Source: an uncultured Muribaculaceae bacterium | Lineage (GTDB): Bacteria > Bacteroidota > Bacteroidia > Bacteroidales > Muribaculaceae | DNA: 43,831 nt | Direction of reading: 5' to 3' | Assembly (NCBI GenBank): GCA_910579995.1 | Contig: CAJTWH010000025.1 | Location: forward strand, 1-43,831 | In this document: positions 24,986 to 32,886 of the stretch, piece after piece | How the letters are laid out: each line of letters opens with the position of its first letter | Position numbering within the stretch: position 1 is the first letter of the stretch | Translations under genes and position numbers: made by a program | Notes under the pieces: generated by a model | Told to the model about the DNA's origin: nothing | Databases searched by the model: none | The model's input: the letters and a program-made list of their open reading frames with translations, nothing else

Positions 24986-26227
24986 ATGGCCAAAGTAAAA
25001 CCCTTCTGCGGAATCCGTCCGCCGCGCGAAATGGTTACCGAGGTAGCCTCGCGTCCCTACGATGTACTCAACAGCGAAGAAGCCCGTGCTGAAGCCGAGG
25101 GCAATCCAAAGTCGCTCTACCATATCATCAAACCTGAAATAGACTTCGCTCCCGGCACGGATGAGCACGACGAGCGCGTATATCAGAAAGCGGTAGATAA
25201 TTTCGCTGCATTCCGCTCCAACGGCTGGCTTGTGCAAGACAAGCATGAGCACTATTATATCTACGCCCAGACCATGGACGGCCGCACTCAATACGGTATC
25301 GTAGTTGCAGCCGCCGTCGCCGACTATATGGAGGGGCGCATTAAGAAACACGAACTCACCCGCCGCGATAAAGAAGAAGACCGAATGAAGCATGTGCGCG
25401 TCAACAACGCCAATATCGAGCCGGTGTTCTTCGCTTTCCCCGACAATGCCGACCTTGAAGATGTGATCCGCACTGTCACCGCCGGCGAGCCGGAGTATGA
25501 CTTCGTGGCTCCCGATGGATTCGGTCATACTTTCTGGGTAGTTGATGAGGCTCTCAACGACCGTATCACAGCCGCATTCGAGGCGATTCCCTATCTCTAT
25601 ATAGCCGACGGACATCATCGCAGTGCCGCCGCAGCTCTTGTTGGCGATGAGAAGGCAAAGCAGAATCCCGACCATCGTGGCGATGAGGAATACAACTACT
25701 TCCTCGCTGTGGCTTTCCCGGCCTCGCACCTCAAGATAATCGACTATAACCGCGTGGTGCGCGACCTCAACGGTCTCTCGCCCGCCGAATTCCTCGAGCG
25801 CCTTGAGAAGAACTTCGTAGTGGAAGAAAAAGGTGAGAAAACCTATCATCCCTCCGGGCTCCACAACTTCGCACTTTATCTCGAAGGCCGCTGGTATTCG
25901 CTTACAGCCCGCCCCGGCACCTACGACGACAACGACCCTATAGGCGTGCTCGACGTAACCATTTCTTCGGATTTGATTTTGCGCGACATAATCGGAATCA
26001 CCGACCTGCGCAGCGACAAGCGTATCGACTTCGTTGGCGGTATCCGAGGGCTTGAAGAACTCAAGCACCGCGTGGATTCAGGAGAGATGGCTTTCGCCCT
26101 CGCCCTCTATCCGGTGAGCATGGAGCAGCTGATGAACATCGCCGACACCGGCAACATCATGCCTCCAAAGACTACTTGGTTCGAGCCCAAGCTCCGCTCG
26201 GGTCTCGTGATCCATTCGCTTGATTGA
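24986..26227 (+). CDS. DUF1015 family protein (SerC-linked type)
   Basis: 413 aa, soluble. The start MAKVKPFCGIRPP and the following PYDVLNSEEARAEAEGNPKSLYHIIKPEID are diagnostic for DUF1015, as is YIADGHHRSAAA in the middle, which carries a conserved Asp/His/His cluster, and FLAVAFPASHLKIIDYNRVV. The family is often next to serine biosynthesis genes in Bacteroidota and is thought to act as a kinase-like or transferase enzyme; here it follows purA alone. The end region SGEMAFALALYPVSMEQLMNIAD is also conserved. Confidence 0.92.
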   Translation: MAKVKPFCGIRPPREMVTEVASRPYDVLNSEEARAEAEGNPKSLYHIIKPEIDFAPGTDEHDERVYQKAVDNFAAFRSNGWLVQDKHEHYYIYAQTMDGRTQYGIVVAAAVADYMEGRIKKHELTRRDKEEDRMKHVRVNNANIEPVFFAFPDNADLEDVIRTVTAGEPEYDFVAPDGFGHTFWVVDEALNDRITAAFEAIPYLYIADGHHRSAAAALVGDEKAKQNPDHRGDEEYNYFLAVAFPASHLKIIDYNRVVRDLNGLSPAEFLERLEKNFVVEEKGEKTYHPSGLHNFALYLEGRWYSLTARPGTYDDNDPIGVLDVTISSDLILRDIIGITDLRSDKRIDFVGGIRGLEELKHRVDSGEMAFALALYPVSMEQLMNIADTGNIMPPKTTWFEPKLRSGLVIHSLD

Positions 26228-26248
26228 ACGCAAATGGTTTGAGGTGAC

Positions 26249-26318
26249 CGGGCGGTAGGCAGTGGTTTGACCTTTAGGCAAGTTGAAAGTAACTTGCTGC
26301 CCACAGCCCACCCACCTA
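26249..26318. repeat. Degenerate copy of the GTTGGTGG/TGGGCAGCG palindrome
   Basis: The right half (GTAACTTGCTGCCCACAGCC and on to CCCACC, 26289-26316) matches the right arm of the copy at 37964-38074. The left half has decayed (GACCGGGCGGTAGGCAG). A short inner stem GCAAGTT/AACTTGC remains. It lies 21 nt after the DUF1015 stop, like the other copies just after a stop codon or start region. Confidence 0.6.
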
Positions 26319-26332
26319 AAAATCTATTATAA

Positions 26333-26501
26333 ACTGAAGTTTCGCAAGCTACACTTCAGTCAGGCAAAAAAGGAAATAAAGGTAAAAAGGCAAGATAATA
26401 GTCTTGTATTTGAGTAATATTTGGAAGGTATTCTCTTGCCTGCCATGGGCAATTGCCTTTTTAACCTTCTTAGCCTGTTCAACTTAAGCTTGCGAAAGTT
26501 G
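26333..26501. repeat. MITE-like long imperfect hairpin, AAGTTTCGC family
   Basis: This fills much of the 333-bp gene-free gap before the GH2 gene. Ends are inverted: GAAGTTTCGCAAGCT at 26336-26350 and AGCTTGCGAAAGTTG at 26487-26501. Inside, AAGGTAAAAAGGCAA faces TTGCCTTTTTAACCTT, and a GGCAAG/CTTGCC pair lies between. The result is a 165-bp element that folds on itself, with no coding sense. No clear target-site duplication was found. Confidence 0.6.
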
Positions 26502-26518
26502 AATTATTAAACTATACC

Positions 26519-26546
26519 CCCGGGGCGCCGGTAACGGCACTCCGGG
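26519..26546 (+). promoter_or_regulatory. GC-rich hairpin with GTAA loop before the GH2 gene
   Basis: CCCGGGGCGCCG (26519-26530) and CGGCACTCCGGG (26535-26546) pair with ten Watson-Crick pairs, one G-U and one mismatch, closed by GTAA, a GNRA tetraloop. It stands out from the A/T-rich surroundings and ends 14 nt before the ATG at 26561, so if transcribed it would lie in the leader and could control translation. Confidence 0.5.
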
Positions 26547-26560
26547 AGTACTTTGAAGAT

Positions 26561-29425
26561 ATGAAACGATTAGCTTTACTGACTCTTGCCGCCCTTGCCG
26601 CGACCGGTGCCGGCGCGAGAGATTATATTTCGCTTGAGGGAACATGGCAGTTTGGCTATGGCCCTGAGGCCGTTTACGATGATACCATCGTGTTGCCCGG
26701 CTCTATGCTTACCAACGGCAAGGGCAACGATGTCGACACCGACACCAAATGGACCGGTTCGCTCTACGACCAGTCATATTACTATGCCGACCGCTATGCT
26801 CCTTACCGCGAGCCGGGGAATATCAAGTTTCCGTTCTTCCTCACACCCGACAAAGAGTATGTAGGCAAGGCTTATTACCGCCGCAGTGTGGCAGTGCCCA
26901 AGGATTGGAAAGGCAAGCGGGTAGTCCTCTCGCTCGAGCGTCCGCACATCGAAACTACCGTTAAGGTCAACGGCAAAGAGGTGGGGCACGATATGTCGCT
27001 CTCTACACCTCATACTTTCGATATTTCACGATACATAAAGCCGGGCAAGGAAAACGTAATTGACATTGAAATCTATAACGGTATAGAAAACGTCTGCGTA
27101 GGTCAGGACTCGCACAGCGTCACCGACCAGACGCAGGGCAACTGGAACGGTATTGTCGGCGAGATCGCCTTGGTTGCTCTTCCTGCCGACAACAGTATTG
27201 AGCGTGTGCGCGTCTATCCCGACGCCGCAGGGCGCCGTGCAACTGTCAAGGTGCTTGTTGACGGCAAGCAGGGTAAGAAACTCACTTCGAGCGTGCGCGC
27301 CACACCGCGCGGCGACAAGGGTTCGCCGGTATACCTCGGCGCACCCTCGGCCACAGCCGGTGACACCTTGATTTTCAATCTCGACATGGGAGCCGACGCT
27401 GCACTTTGGAGCGAACATCACCCCGATTTCTATGATCTTCAGACTATTGTGGGGCGCGATACGGTCAATACCGTATTCGGCCTGCGCGACATCGCCACGG
27501 GTATGCGTGAAATTACCGTCAACGGCATACCGACGCTTATGCGCGGCACCGTCGAAAACTGCTGCTTCCCGCTCACCGGCTATGCACCGACAGATGTGGA
27601 ATCGTGGACGGCTGTGTTTGAAAAATGCAAGGAGTACGGTATCAATATGATGCGCTTCCACAGCTATTGTCCGCCTGAAGCCGCTTTTGTTGCCGCCGAC
27701 TCCATGGGCATTTATCTGCAGCCTGAAGGACCGTCGTGGCCTAACCATGGCGTGAAGCTCGGCACGGGTATGGCTATCGACAAATATCTTCTTGACGAGA
27801 GCCGCCGCATTGTCGACAGCTACGGCAACCATCCCTCGTTTGTGATGATGGCTGCTGGCAACGAGCCCGCCGGGCGTTGGCCTGAATACTGCGCCGAATG
27901 GGTAAAGCTGATGAAGGCCTACGACCCGACAAAAATCTACAGCAGCGCCGCCCTCGGCGGTGGCTGGCAGTGGGACTATGGCAGCGAGTATAACATACGC
28001 GGCGGCGGCCGTGGCCTCACATGGGCAAAACGCACACCCGGCTGCGACGATGACTACACCGCCGACATCCTTCACCCCAACAATCATCCGGCCGACAGCG
28101 AAAACACCCATCCTATCCTTGCCCATGAGCAGGGACAATGGTGCGCATTCCCCGACCTCGACGAGACTTCGCAGTATACCGGTCCCTACAAGGCTCGCAA
28201 TTTCGAGATTTTCCGCGACCTGCTTTATCAGAATGGCATGAAAGGCCGCGAGCGCGACTTCTTGATGGCCAGTGGCAAGCTGCAGACGCTCGCTTATAAA
28301 TATGAGATAGAGCGCAATCTGCGCACTCCCGAGTATCCGGGCTTTCAACTCCTTGCCCTCAACGACTACAGCGGTCAGGGCACGGCTCTCGAGGGAGTAC
28401 TCAATGTGTTCTGGCGTGAGAAAGGCTATGTCGATGGCAAGGAATGGAGGCAGTGGTGCGCTCCTTTGGTGGTGCTGGCGCGTCTGCCTAAATTTGTGTA
28501 TACAGCCTCCGAGGCTCTTGAAGCGAGCTTCGAGGCCGTCAATGCTACTGAGGCGCCCGTGGTGCCCTCGGCTGTGGCATGTAATATCACCGACGCTGCA
28601 GGCAAGGAGGTTTACCGTGCCTCATTACCCGCCACGGCCCTTGCTGTTGGCAAGGGTAATTCTCTCGGTAGCCTCTCTCTTCCCCTTGCGGCCTTGTCCG
28701 CTCCGGCCAAGTATACTCTTGCTGCCGATATGGTGACCGACGGCGACACCATCACCAACAGCTGGGATTTCTGGGTATATCCCGAGGAGGTTGACACCGC
28801 TGTGCCTGCCGACATCTTCGTGGCCGACTCGCTATCTACGGAGGCTCTTGATGTGCTGCGCGCCGGTGGCAAAGTACTTATCACCGCCGGAGGCAAAATC
28901 ACCCTCGGCAGCGATATTGTGCAGCACTATCTGCCGGTGTTCTGGAATACGAGCTGGTTTAAAATGCGTCCACCACATACTACAGGCGTGGCCATCGACA
29001 CAGATCACCCCCTCTTCACCAAAGCCTTCCCCACCGACGATTGGGGCAACCTCAACTGGTGGGAGCTTGTAAACCGCGCGCAGGTGATTAACCTCGTAGA
29101 TCTGCCGGCCGAATATCAGTCGCCCGTGCAGCCTATCGACACTTGGCACCTCAGCCGCAAGCTCGGCATGATAGTCGAGGCAGAGGTAGAGGGAGGCAAA
29201 CTTCTGCTCACCACCATGGATATCGACAGCAAGCTCGACAAGCGCCCTGTAGCCCGCCAAATGCGCCGCGCGATACTCGACTACATGGCCTCCGACGACT
29301 TTGCCCCTGCCATGAAACTCCCGGCCTCAACGATAGCCGACATGTTCACCAAGCAGACCGAGCCCATCGAGATGTATACCAACGACACCCCCGACGAGCT
29401 CAAACCCAAGTTCAATAAGAAATAG
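26561..29425 (+). CDS. Secreted glycoside hydrolase family 2 enzyme
   Basis: 954 aa. Signal peptide at residues 1-19 (cut after GAGA). Then the GH2 order: jelly-roll sugar-binding domain (about 20-220, with YYRRSVAVPKDWKGKRV and VNGKEVG), Ig-like domain (220-320), and the TIM barrel (about 330-640) starting NGIPTLMRGTVENC and MMRFHSYCPPEAA. The acid/base Glu is in MAAGNEPAG and the probable nucleophile Glu in ILAHEQGQW. The C-terminal 250 residues hold further beta and alpha/beta domains. Family members remove beta-linked galactose, glucuronate, mannose or glucosamine; the linkage cannot be told. No susC/susD or sulfatase genes lie nearby, so it stands outside a visible polysaccharide locus. 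Likely periplasmic. Confidence 0.9.
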   Translation: MKRLALLTLAALAATGAGARDYISLEGTWQFGYGPEAVYDDTIVLPGSMLTNGKGNDVDTDTKWTGSLYDQSYYYADRYAPYREPGNIKFPFFLTPDKEYVGKAYYRRSVAVPKDWKGKRVVLSLERPHIETTVKVNGKEVGHDMSLSTPHTFDISRYIKPGKENVIDIEIYNGIENVCVGQDSHSVTDQTQGNWNGIVGEIALVALPADNSIERVRVYPDAAGRRATVKVLVDGKQGKKLTSSVRATPRGDKGSPVYLGAPSATAGDTLIFNLDMGADAALWSEHHPDFYDLQTIVGRDTVNTVFGLRDIATGMREITVNGIPTLMRGTVENCCFPLTGYAPTDVESWTAVFEKCKEYGINMMRFHSYCPPEAAFVAADSMGIYLQPEGPSWPNHGVKLGTGMAIDKYLLDESRRIVDSYGNHPSFVMMAAGNEPAGRWPEYCAEWVKLMKAYDPTKIYSSAALGGGWQWDYGSEYNIRGGGRGLTWAKRTPGCDDDYTADILHPNNHPADSENTHPILAHEQGQWCAFPDLDETSQYTGPYKARNFEIFRDLLYQNGMKGRERDFLMASGKLQTLAYKYEIERNLRTPEYPGFQLLALNDYSGQGTALEGVLNVFWREKGYVDGKEWRQWCAPLVVLARLPKFVYTASEALEASFEAVNATEAPVVPSAVACNITDAAGKEVYRASLPATALAVGKGNSLGSLSLPLAALSAPAKYTLAADMVTDGDTITNSWDFWVYPEEVDTAVPADIFVADSLSTEALDVLRAGGKVLITAGGKITLGSDIVQHYLPVFWNTSWFKMRPPHTTGVAIDTDHPLFTKAFPTDDWGNLNWWELVNRAQVINLVDLPAEYQSPVQPIDTWHLSRKLGMIVEAEVEGGKLLLTTMDIDSKLDKRPVARQMRRAILDYMASDDFAPAMKLPASTIADMFTKQTEPIEMYTNDTPDELKPKFNKK

Positions 29426-29525
29426 TTGGCGGGTTGTGGTTGGTGGATTGTGGGCAGCGAGTTAGCTTTTGAGGATTGCAATAAGTAATCCGCTGCCCAC
29501 CAACCACCAACCATAACCCACCAAC
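29425..29525. repeat. Palindromic repeat, copy at left edge of accessory segment
   Basis: A 101-bp near-perfect palindrome. The 35-nt outer arms match at 31 of 35 positions: GTTGGCGGGTTGTGGTTGG and on to TGTGGGCAGCG on the left, CGCTGCCCACC to CCACCAAC on the right. The centre is GAGTTAGCTTTTGAGGATTG followed by ATAAGTAATCC, which continues the stem with mismatches. It begins at the last base of the GH2 stop codon. Its core is almost identical to that of 37238-37322, in the same orientation. Confidence 0.85.
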
Positions 29526-29539
29526 AATAATATCATTGT

Positions 29540-30055
29540 ATGACATCGAAAGAATTTGAAAAAGCAGATGATAGTACCCGCAAGGCGATAGGCAAGGAGT
29601 ATGGATTTAAGCGTTGCTCTTATATCAGCTATAAAATAGTTGGCGGTTATTTCTTTACACTTAATCATCTCTGTGCTCCTGACGCATTCTTGGAAGTCAA
29701 GCCTATGTACGCCGACGACTTGTGGTGGGATATATTTCAATGCCCCGACAATAAGAAAGCCCCCAAAAGTCTGCGAGGAAACGGTGCTTTCAGTGTCTCG
29801 AGTGAGAAGGTGGCTACATATCCGGTTTTCCCGGGGTCGTGGAAACAATATACGGAAGAGATGATTGAAAGCGTCTGGCGAGATGTATTTCAAAGAGTAG
29901 AGCAGGATGTGGAATCATTCCTTGCCGCACATCCCGACCCTGACAAATATTTCCCCAAGCCACCTGCTCCCGACAGAGATGTAGCACTTTTATATTTGCT
30001 TGCCTTGCTGCATACCGGCGCACTGGAAGAGGCTGAGATTATGGTGAAAGAATAG
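29540..30055 (+). CDS. Hypothetical protein, probably truncated by an amber codon
   Basis: 171 aa, soluble, no signal peptide. The start (MTSKEFEKADDSTRKAIGKEYGFKR) and the following strand-rich part with LEVKPMYADDLWWDIF recall DUF4304-type proteins in general layout, often found as orphan or immunity genes, but this likeness is weak. The frame stops at TAG (30053-30055) yet stays open in the same frame for another 35 codons to TAA at 30161-30163, just before a terminator; the full gene was probably 207 codons. Base composition is more A/T-rich than the GH2 gene before it. Confidence 0.7.
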   Translation: MTSKEFEKADDSTRKAIGKEYGFKRCSYISYKIVGGYFFTLNHLCAPDAFLEVKPMYADDLWWDIFQCPDNKKAPKSLRGNGAFSVSSEKVATYPVFPGSWKQYTEEMIESVWRDVFQRVEQDVESFLAAHPDPDKYFPKPPAPDRDVALLYLLALLHTGALEEAEIMVKE

Positions 30056-30163
30056 ATATCAAAAGGCTACTCGTCAGGTATGTTGCGCGATATAGGAGGT
30101 CGTGAGATCAGCGGCTATGAATATATGCTTGACTGGATACACGACAGAATGAAGCAAGATTAA
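30056..30163 (+). other. In-frame continuation beyond the amber codon
   Basis: After TAG at 30053-30055 the same frame encodes 35 residues (ISKGYSSGMLRDIGGREISG, then YEYMLDWIHDRMKQD) and ends at TAA 30161-30163. The amphipathic, charged composition is protein-like and the downstream terminator begins 23 nt later. It is most likely the lost C-terminus of the preceding gene. Confidence 0.6.
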
Positions 30164-30185
30164 TAAAAATCACCTTTAACAATAC

Positions 30186-30216
30186 ACAGCAGATGACCCC
30201 AAAGTCTGCTGTTTTT
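30186..30216 (+). terminator. Terminator after the amber-interrupted gene
   Basis: ACAGCAGA (30186-30193) pairs with TCTGCTGT (30205-30212) around an 11-nt loop and is followed by five T (30212-30216). It ends the transcript of the hypothetical gene and isolates it from the RNA gene that follows. Confidence 0.8.
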
Positions 30217-30236
30217 ATATTAAAGCAAAGAAAAAA

Positions 30237-30268
30237 TTTGCACAGATAAATAATTTAGTCTAATTTTG
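30237..30268 (+). promoter_or_regulatory. Strong Bacteroidota promoter for the putative RNA
   Basis: TTTG (30237-30240), exactly 20 nt of spacer, and TAATTTTG (30261-30268) form a complete match to the consensus. Transcription should start at about 30273. No protein start suited to a gene follows for more than 300 nt. Confidence 0.8.
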
Positions 30269-30272
30269 CAGC

Positions 30273-30587
30273 GACTCCGCCTGCCCATGGGGCGACGGGG
30301 CAGTACATATTATTAAAGAGACGTTTACTCAACGTTTTTCTTCTGCGTTCAAACTTCGCAACTTTGATACCAATCGGAAGAAACGGCAACGTAAGCGTCC
30401 ACGGGAGATGTTTATATCTTCTGCCGGATGTATGCTGCGGTATGAGAGAATCATGCCGAGGCATGCAGGCATTATATATAACCATCCTTGGCGTGGGCTG
30501 GCTGAGTTGCTTATCCTGATTGGTAGGCAATGCGAAGGCCTGAACGCGGGATAAGCGCAAGTAGCAATACCCACGTCATTTTTTTAT
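30273..30587 (+). ncRNA. Putative structured non-coding RNA, about 315 nt
   Basis: A consensus promoter leads into a stretch of higher G+C than its flanks and rich in nested stems. Seen: CTGCCC/GGGCAG near the start, ACGTT/AACGT, ATGCC/GGCAT, and a 3' domain where CGTGGG (30492-30497) closes with CCCACG (30570-30575) around GCTTATCC (30509-30516) and GGATAAGC (30549-30556), with AGGC/GCCT inside. Seven T (30579-30585) follow at once, like a terminator. Open frames exist on both strands but lack good starts and known domains, as expected over structured RNA. It lacks the tmRNA ends and the RNase P conserved GAGGAAAGTC block. It could belong to the Bacteroidales-1 RNA motif or be new; I cannot decide. 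Confidence 0.5.
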
Positions 30588-30839
30588 CCCCGGCGGTGTT
30601 TTGGGTTTTTGAACCGCCGACCACAAGCATCTCCCCGCTTATGAATCATTAGTCACACCATTACCATCAGCTCATGAGCAGCCTGTCTGCCCGTGAGCTA
30701 TAACTTCATAAATTTAAGTTTCTTAGGAGAAACTTGTTTATTATGGGCTTAACAGGTTTAAAGTGTTTAAATCCATTGCATTAAAAACGAATATTTAAAT
30801 TATCAACAAACCAATTAAAAACCAATCATTTCCAAAACC
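30588..30839 (+). other. Gene-free leader region of the six-gene operon
   Basis: No protein-coding sense seen. It holds a 7-bp stem CGGCGGT/ACCGCCG (30591-30619) without a T run, a short GCTCATGAGC palindrome near 30670, and an AAGTTTC-family palindrome (30716-30735). The last 100 nt are very A/T-rich and end directly at the ATG of 30840. No full TTTG/TAnnTTTG promoter was found, so the promoter of the operon is not located. Confidence 0.5.
30716..30780. repeat. Palindrome of the AAGTTTC family with GTTTA tail
   Basis: AAGTTTCT (30716-30723) faces AGAAACTT (30728-30735) around four bases, followed by GTTTATTATGGGCTTAACAG and GTTTAAAGTGTTTAAATC. The same order (stem, GTTTA, CAGG, GTTTAA, GTTTA) appears on the minus strand at 21450-21533. 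Confidence 0.6.
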
Positions 30840-31937
30840 ATGGGAAGAACTAATTATTTCAGACTTTTCGCCATGCTTGCGTTCGTGGTACTTGCAGCTA
30901 TGAGTTGCAAATGGACCGCCGAGTCGCTCTATATGTGGCACCCTGACCTGACGATTGCCGGAGCATGGGCTATCGCAGTGTTCTCATTCGTGATTGCGTC
31001 GCTATGTTTCTCACAGCTATTGCGCGCCCTTGACCGCAACGAAGATTTCTATGGCAAGCTCTTCGGCCGCGGCGGTGCCTTTGCAATCGGTCTTTTCGGC
31101 CTCGTATTCTTCTGGATGTGCGTGAGCCTGCCCACCAACACCCACACACTGCTCTATGGCGCCAATATCAAGACCGTGATGACGCAGGATATCAGCCGCA
31201 CGAAGGGATATCTCACAGACCTGAAAGATAACAATCAGCAAATAAAAGCAATAGAGGCTGATAGAGATGGCTTGGCAAATCTTTTATCTTCTCGTTTGCA
31301 GTCAATGCAAGATGAAATTATCCATCCAAGTCATGAAGGTATAGGTTATCGTTTCAATTCTATATTGACAGATGTGGAGAGGATTCTCACCAACGCGCTT
31401 GGACGGCAAGTGAAGATAACACGAGCAGAACGGGTGGGTTCGACTCCGCGTGAATGGAATCGTACATTTGAATTTTATCAAGCGGCGATAAATGCCAACT
31501 TTGATATTTACAGTAAAAAGTGTGATGAGAAAATACGTAGAGTAAGGCAAGCTATGAACGATAATGAGCTTAAAGCCAAAATACAAAACTTGTCAATAGC
31601 TCAAGAGGATATTAATGATATGACAGGAGTTAATCCCGAGGTCATAAAAGCTGCTTCAAATGATTTGATTAAGAGTTACTCATATATTAAGAGAAATGAG
31701 CAGTATCTTGAGTTTCACTCCGACGAAGACAAAGCACGCTATACAGCCGAGAATCTTCATACCGACGCCGAAAATCTTCTCAACGTTGAAGAGGTAGTGC
31801 GCGACTACGCCAAGACCGACAAATACAAAGGCATGAGCTACTGGATTCTTATCGCCATACTGGTAGATATCGCCGGCTTTGTGTTCTTCAACATCGCGTT
31901 CAGCAAAAAGAATAATAACGCCTTATCATACAACTAA
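30840..31937 (+). CDS. Four-helix membrane protein with large periplasmic domain (gene 1 of GTPase operon)
   Basis: 365 aa. Membrane segments: about 8-22, 40-60, 79-97 and 335-354. The positive-inside rule puts the loop RALDRNEDFYGKLFGRGG (62-79) and the C-tail in the cytoplasm, and the 235-residue helical region (98-334) in the periplasm. I know no family for it. DNA for about residues 131-292 is clearly more A/T-rich than that for the membrane parts on either side, as if this outer domain had been swapped or evolves separately. The gene is followed by the GTPase gene after 3 nt. A sensor, anchor or channel role at the head of the system is an inference. Confidence 0.8.
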   Translation: MGRTNYFRLFAMLAFVVLAAMSCKWTAESLYMWHPDLTIAGAWAIAVFSFVIASLCFSQLLRALDRNEDFYGKLFGRGGAFAIGLFGLVFFWMCVSLPTNTHTLLYGANIKTVMTQDISRTKGYLTDLKDNNQQIKAIEADRDGLANLLSSRLQSMQDEIIHPSHEGIGYRFNSILTDVERILTNALGRQVKITRAERVGSTPREWNRTFEFYQAAINANFDIYSKKCDEKIRRVRQAMNDNELKAKIQNLSIAQEDINDMTGVNPEVIKAASNDLIKSYSYIKRNEQYLEFHSDEDKARYTAENLHTDAENLLNVEEVVRDYAKTDKYKGMSYWILIAILVDIAGFVFFNIAFSKKNNNALSYN

Positions 31938-31940
31938 ACC

Positions 31941-32879
31941 ATGCCAAAAGTAGGAGACCAGATAACCGAACAGCCGGTGCAGCAGACCACCGCCACAATA
32001 AATGTGGTGAGCGACCCGGTGGGACCTGTGATGTCTACCCCTCAGAATGAGGAGATGATTTTAGGCCTCAATCAAGAGGAAATACTGAATGTAAATGCAA
32101 TTTCTGTAGTGATCCCCGACACACAGACGCCTATAGTGGTGTTTTTCGGAGCTCCTTCATCGGGTAAGACAATGGCTCTTATCCGTATGATCCGTTGGGC
32201 TGAGAGCCACGGGCTTCAGGTTGTGCCGGAGCGCATATTCCGCCCGAGCCATGACAAGCATTATCAGCGTATGTGTGATAATCTGTCGACTATGGTATAT
32301 AGCACTACAGCACCCTCGGGCAATGATACAATCAGTTTCATGCTTGTGAAGATACTCGACGACCATGGCCGCCCGCTTTGCCAGATACTCGAGGCGCCGG
32401 GCGAGCACTACTTCAAGGAGTCGGAGCCCAACCGTCCGTTCCCCACCTACATCCAGCAGATTGTCAACGCCCCCAACAGGAAAGTGTGGGTTTTCTTCTG
32501 CGAGAAAGACTGGGGTGGTGTGCAGCAGACGCGCACAAATTATTCCTTGCAGATAAAAAACATGCAGGTCAATATAAACCGTCTGGGTAAACGTGCGCGG
32601 GTAGTATTCCTTTTCAACAAGGCCGATAAGTTCCCGCAGTATTACGACAAGTCGGGCTACCCCATAGGCCAGCGTTTCTTCAAGGACATCTCCGGCCAAT
32701 ATCCCGGAATCTTTGACAACTACCGCAACGACAGTTTCTTCCGCGTTTTTCAGGGCGAATATAACTTCAAGGCGCTTTGCTTCTCAGTCGGAAGTTTTAC
32801 TGAGGTTGACCCTCTGACAAAAACGTGGATACAAGGCGACGACTGGTATTGTGAACAGCTTTGGAAAGCAATAAAATAA
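31941..32879 (+). CDS. P-loop GTPase, TRAFAC/double-GTPase-like (gene 2)
   Basis: 312 aa, soluble, cytosolic. After a 60-residue tail the G domain begins. G1/Walker A is GAPSSGKT (70-77), G3 is EAPGEHYF (151-158), where a Glu replaces the usual Asp of DxxG and PGE recalls the AGE form of the DO-GTPase clade, and G4 is FNKAD (225-229), which specifies guanine. The 70 residues between G1 and G3 hold strand-helix units with MVYSTTAPSGNDTISFMLVKIL. This G3 form and the neighbours suggest the GTPase class found in predicted bacterial conflict systems with GAP1-type partners. The clade is inference; that it is a GTPase is well supported. It lies 3 nt after gene 1 and 7 nt before gene 3. Confidence 0.85.
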   Translation: MPKVGDQITEQPVQQTTATINVVSDPVGPVMSTPQNEEMILGLNQEEILNVNAISVVIPDTQTPIVVFFGAPSSGKTMALIRMIRWAESHGLQVVPERIFRPSHDKHYQRMCDNLSTMVYSTTAPSGNDTISFMLVKILDDHGRPLCQILEAPGEHYFKESEPNRPFPTYIQQIVNAPNRKVWVFFCEKDWGGVQQTRTNYSLQIKNMQVNINRLGKRARVVFLFNKADKFPQYYDKSGYPIGQRFFKDISGQYPGIFDNYRNDSFFRVFQGEYNFKALCFSVGSFTEVDPLTKTWIQGDDWYCEQLWKAIK

Positions 32880-32886
32880 ACAAGGA

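Noticed and set aside
27026..28348. A 440-codon open frame antisense to the GH2 gene
   Set aside because: It follows from the codon bias of the GH2 gene; its translation is low in recognisable motifs and the sense strand encodes clear catalytic motifs.
29540..30163. Amber recoding or pyrrolysine/glutamine insertion at 30053-30055
   Set aside because: No suppressor tRNA or phage genes are near; a simple nonsense mutation explains it.
30255..30574. Two open frames of 81 and 101 codons on the minus strand over the putative RNA
   Set aside because: No good start signals or domain patterns; they overlap each other, the plus-strand promoter and the stems, so spurious frames over a structured RNA are the simpler reading.
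30273..30587. tmRNA or RNase P RNA
   Set aside because: The tmRNA ends and tag frame and the RNase P GAGGAAAGTC block are absent.
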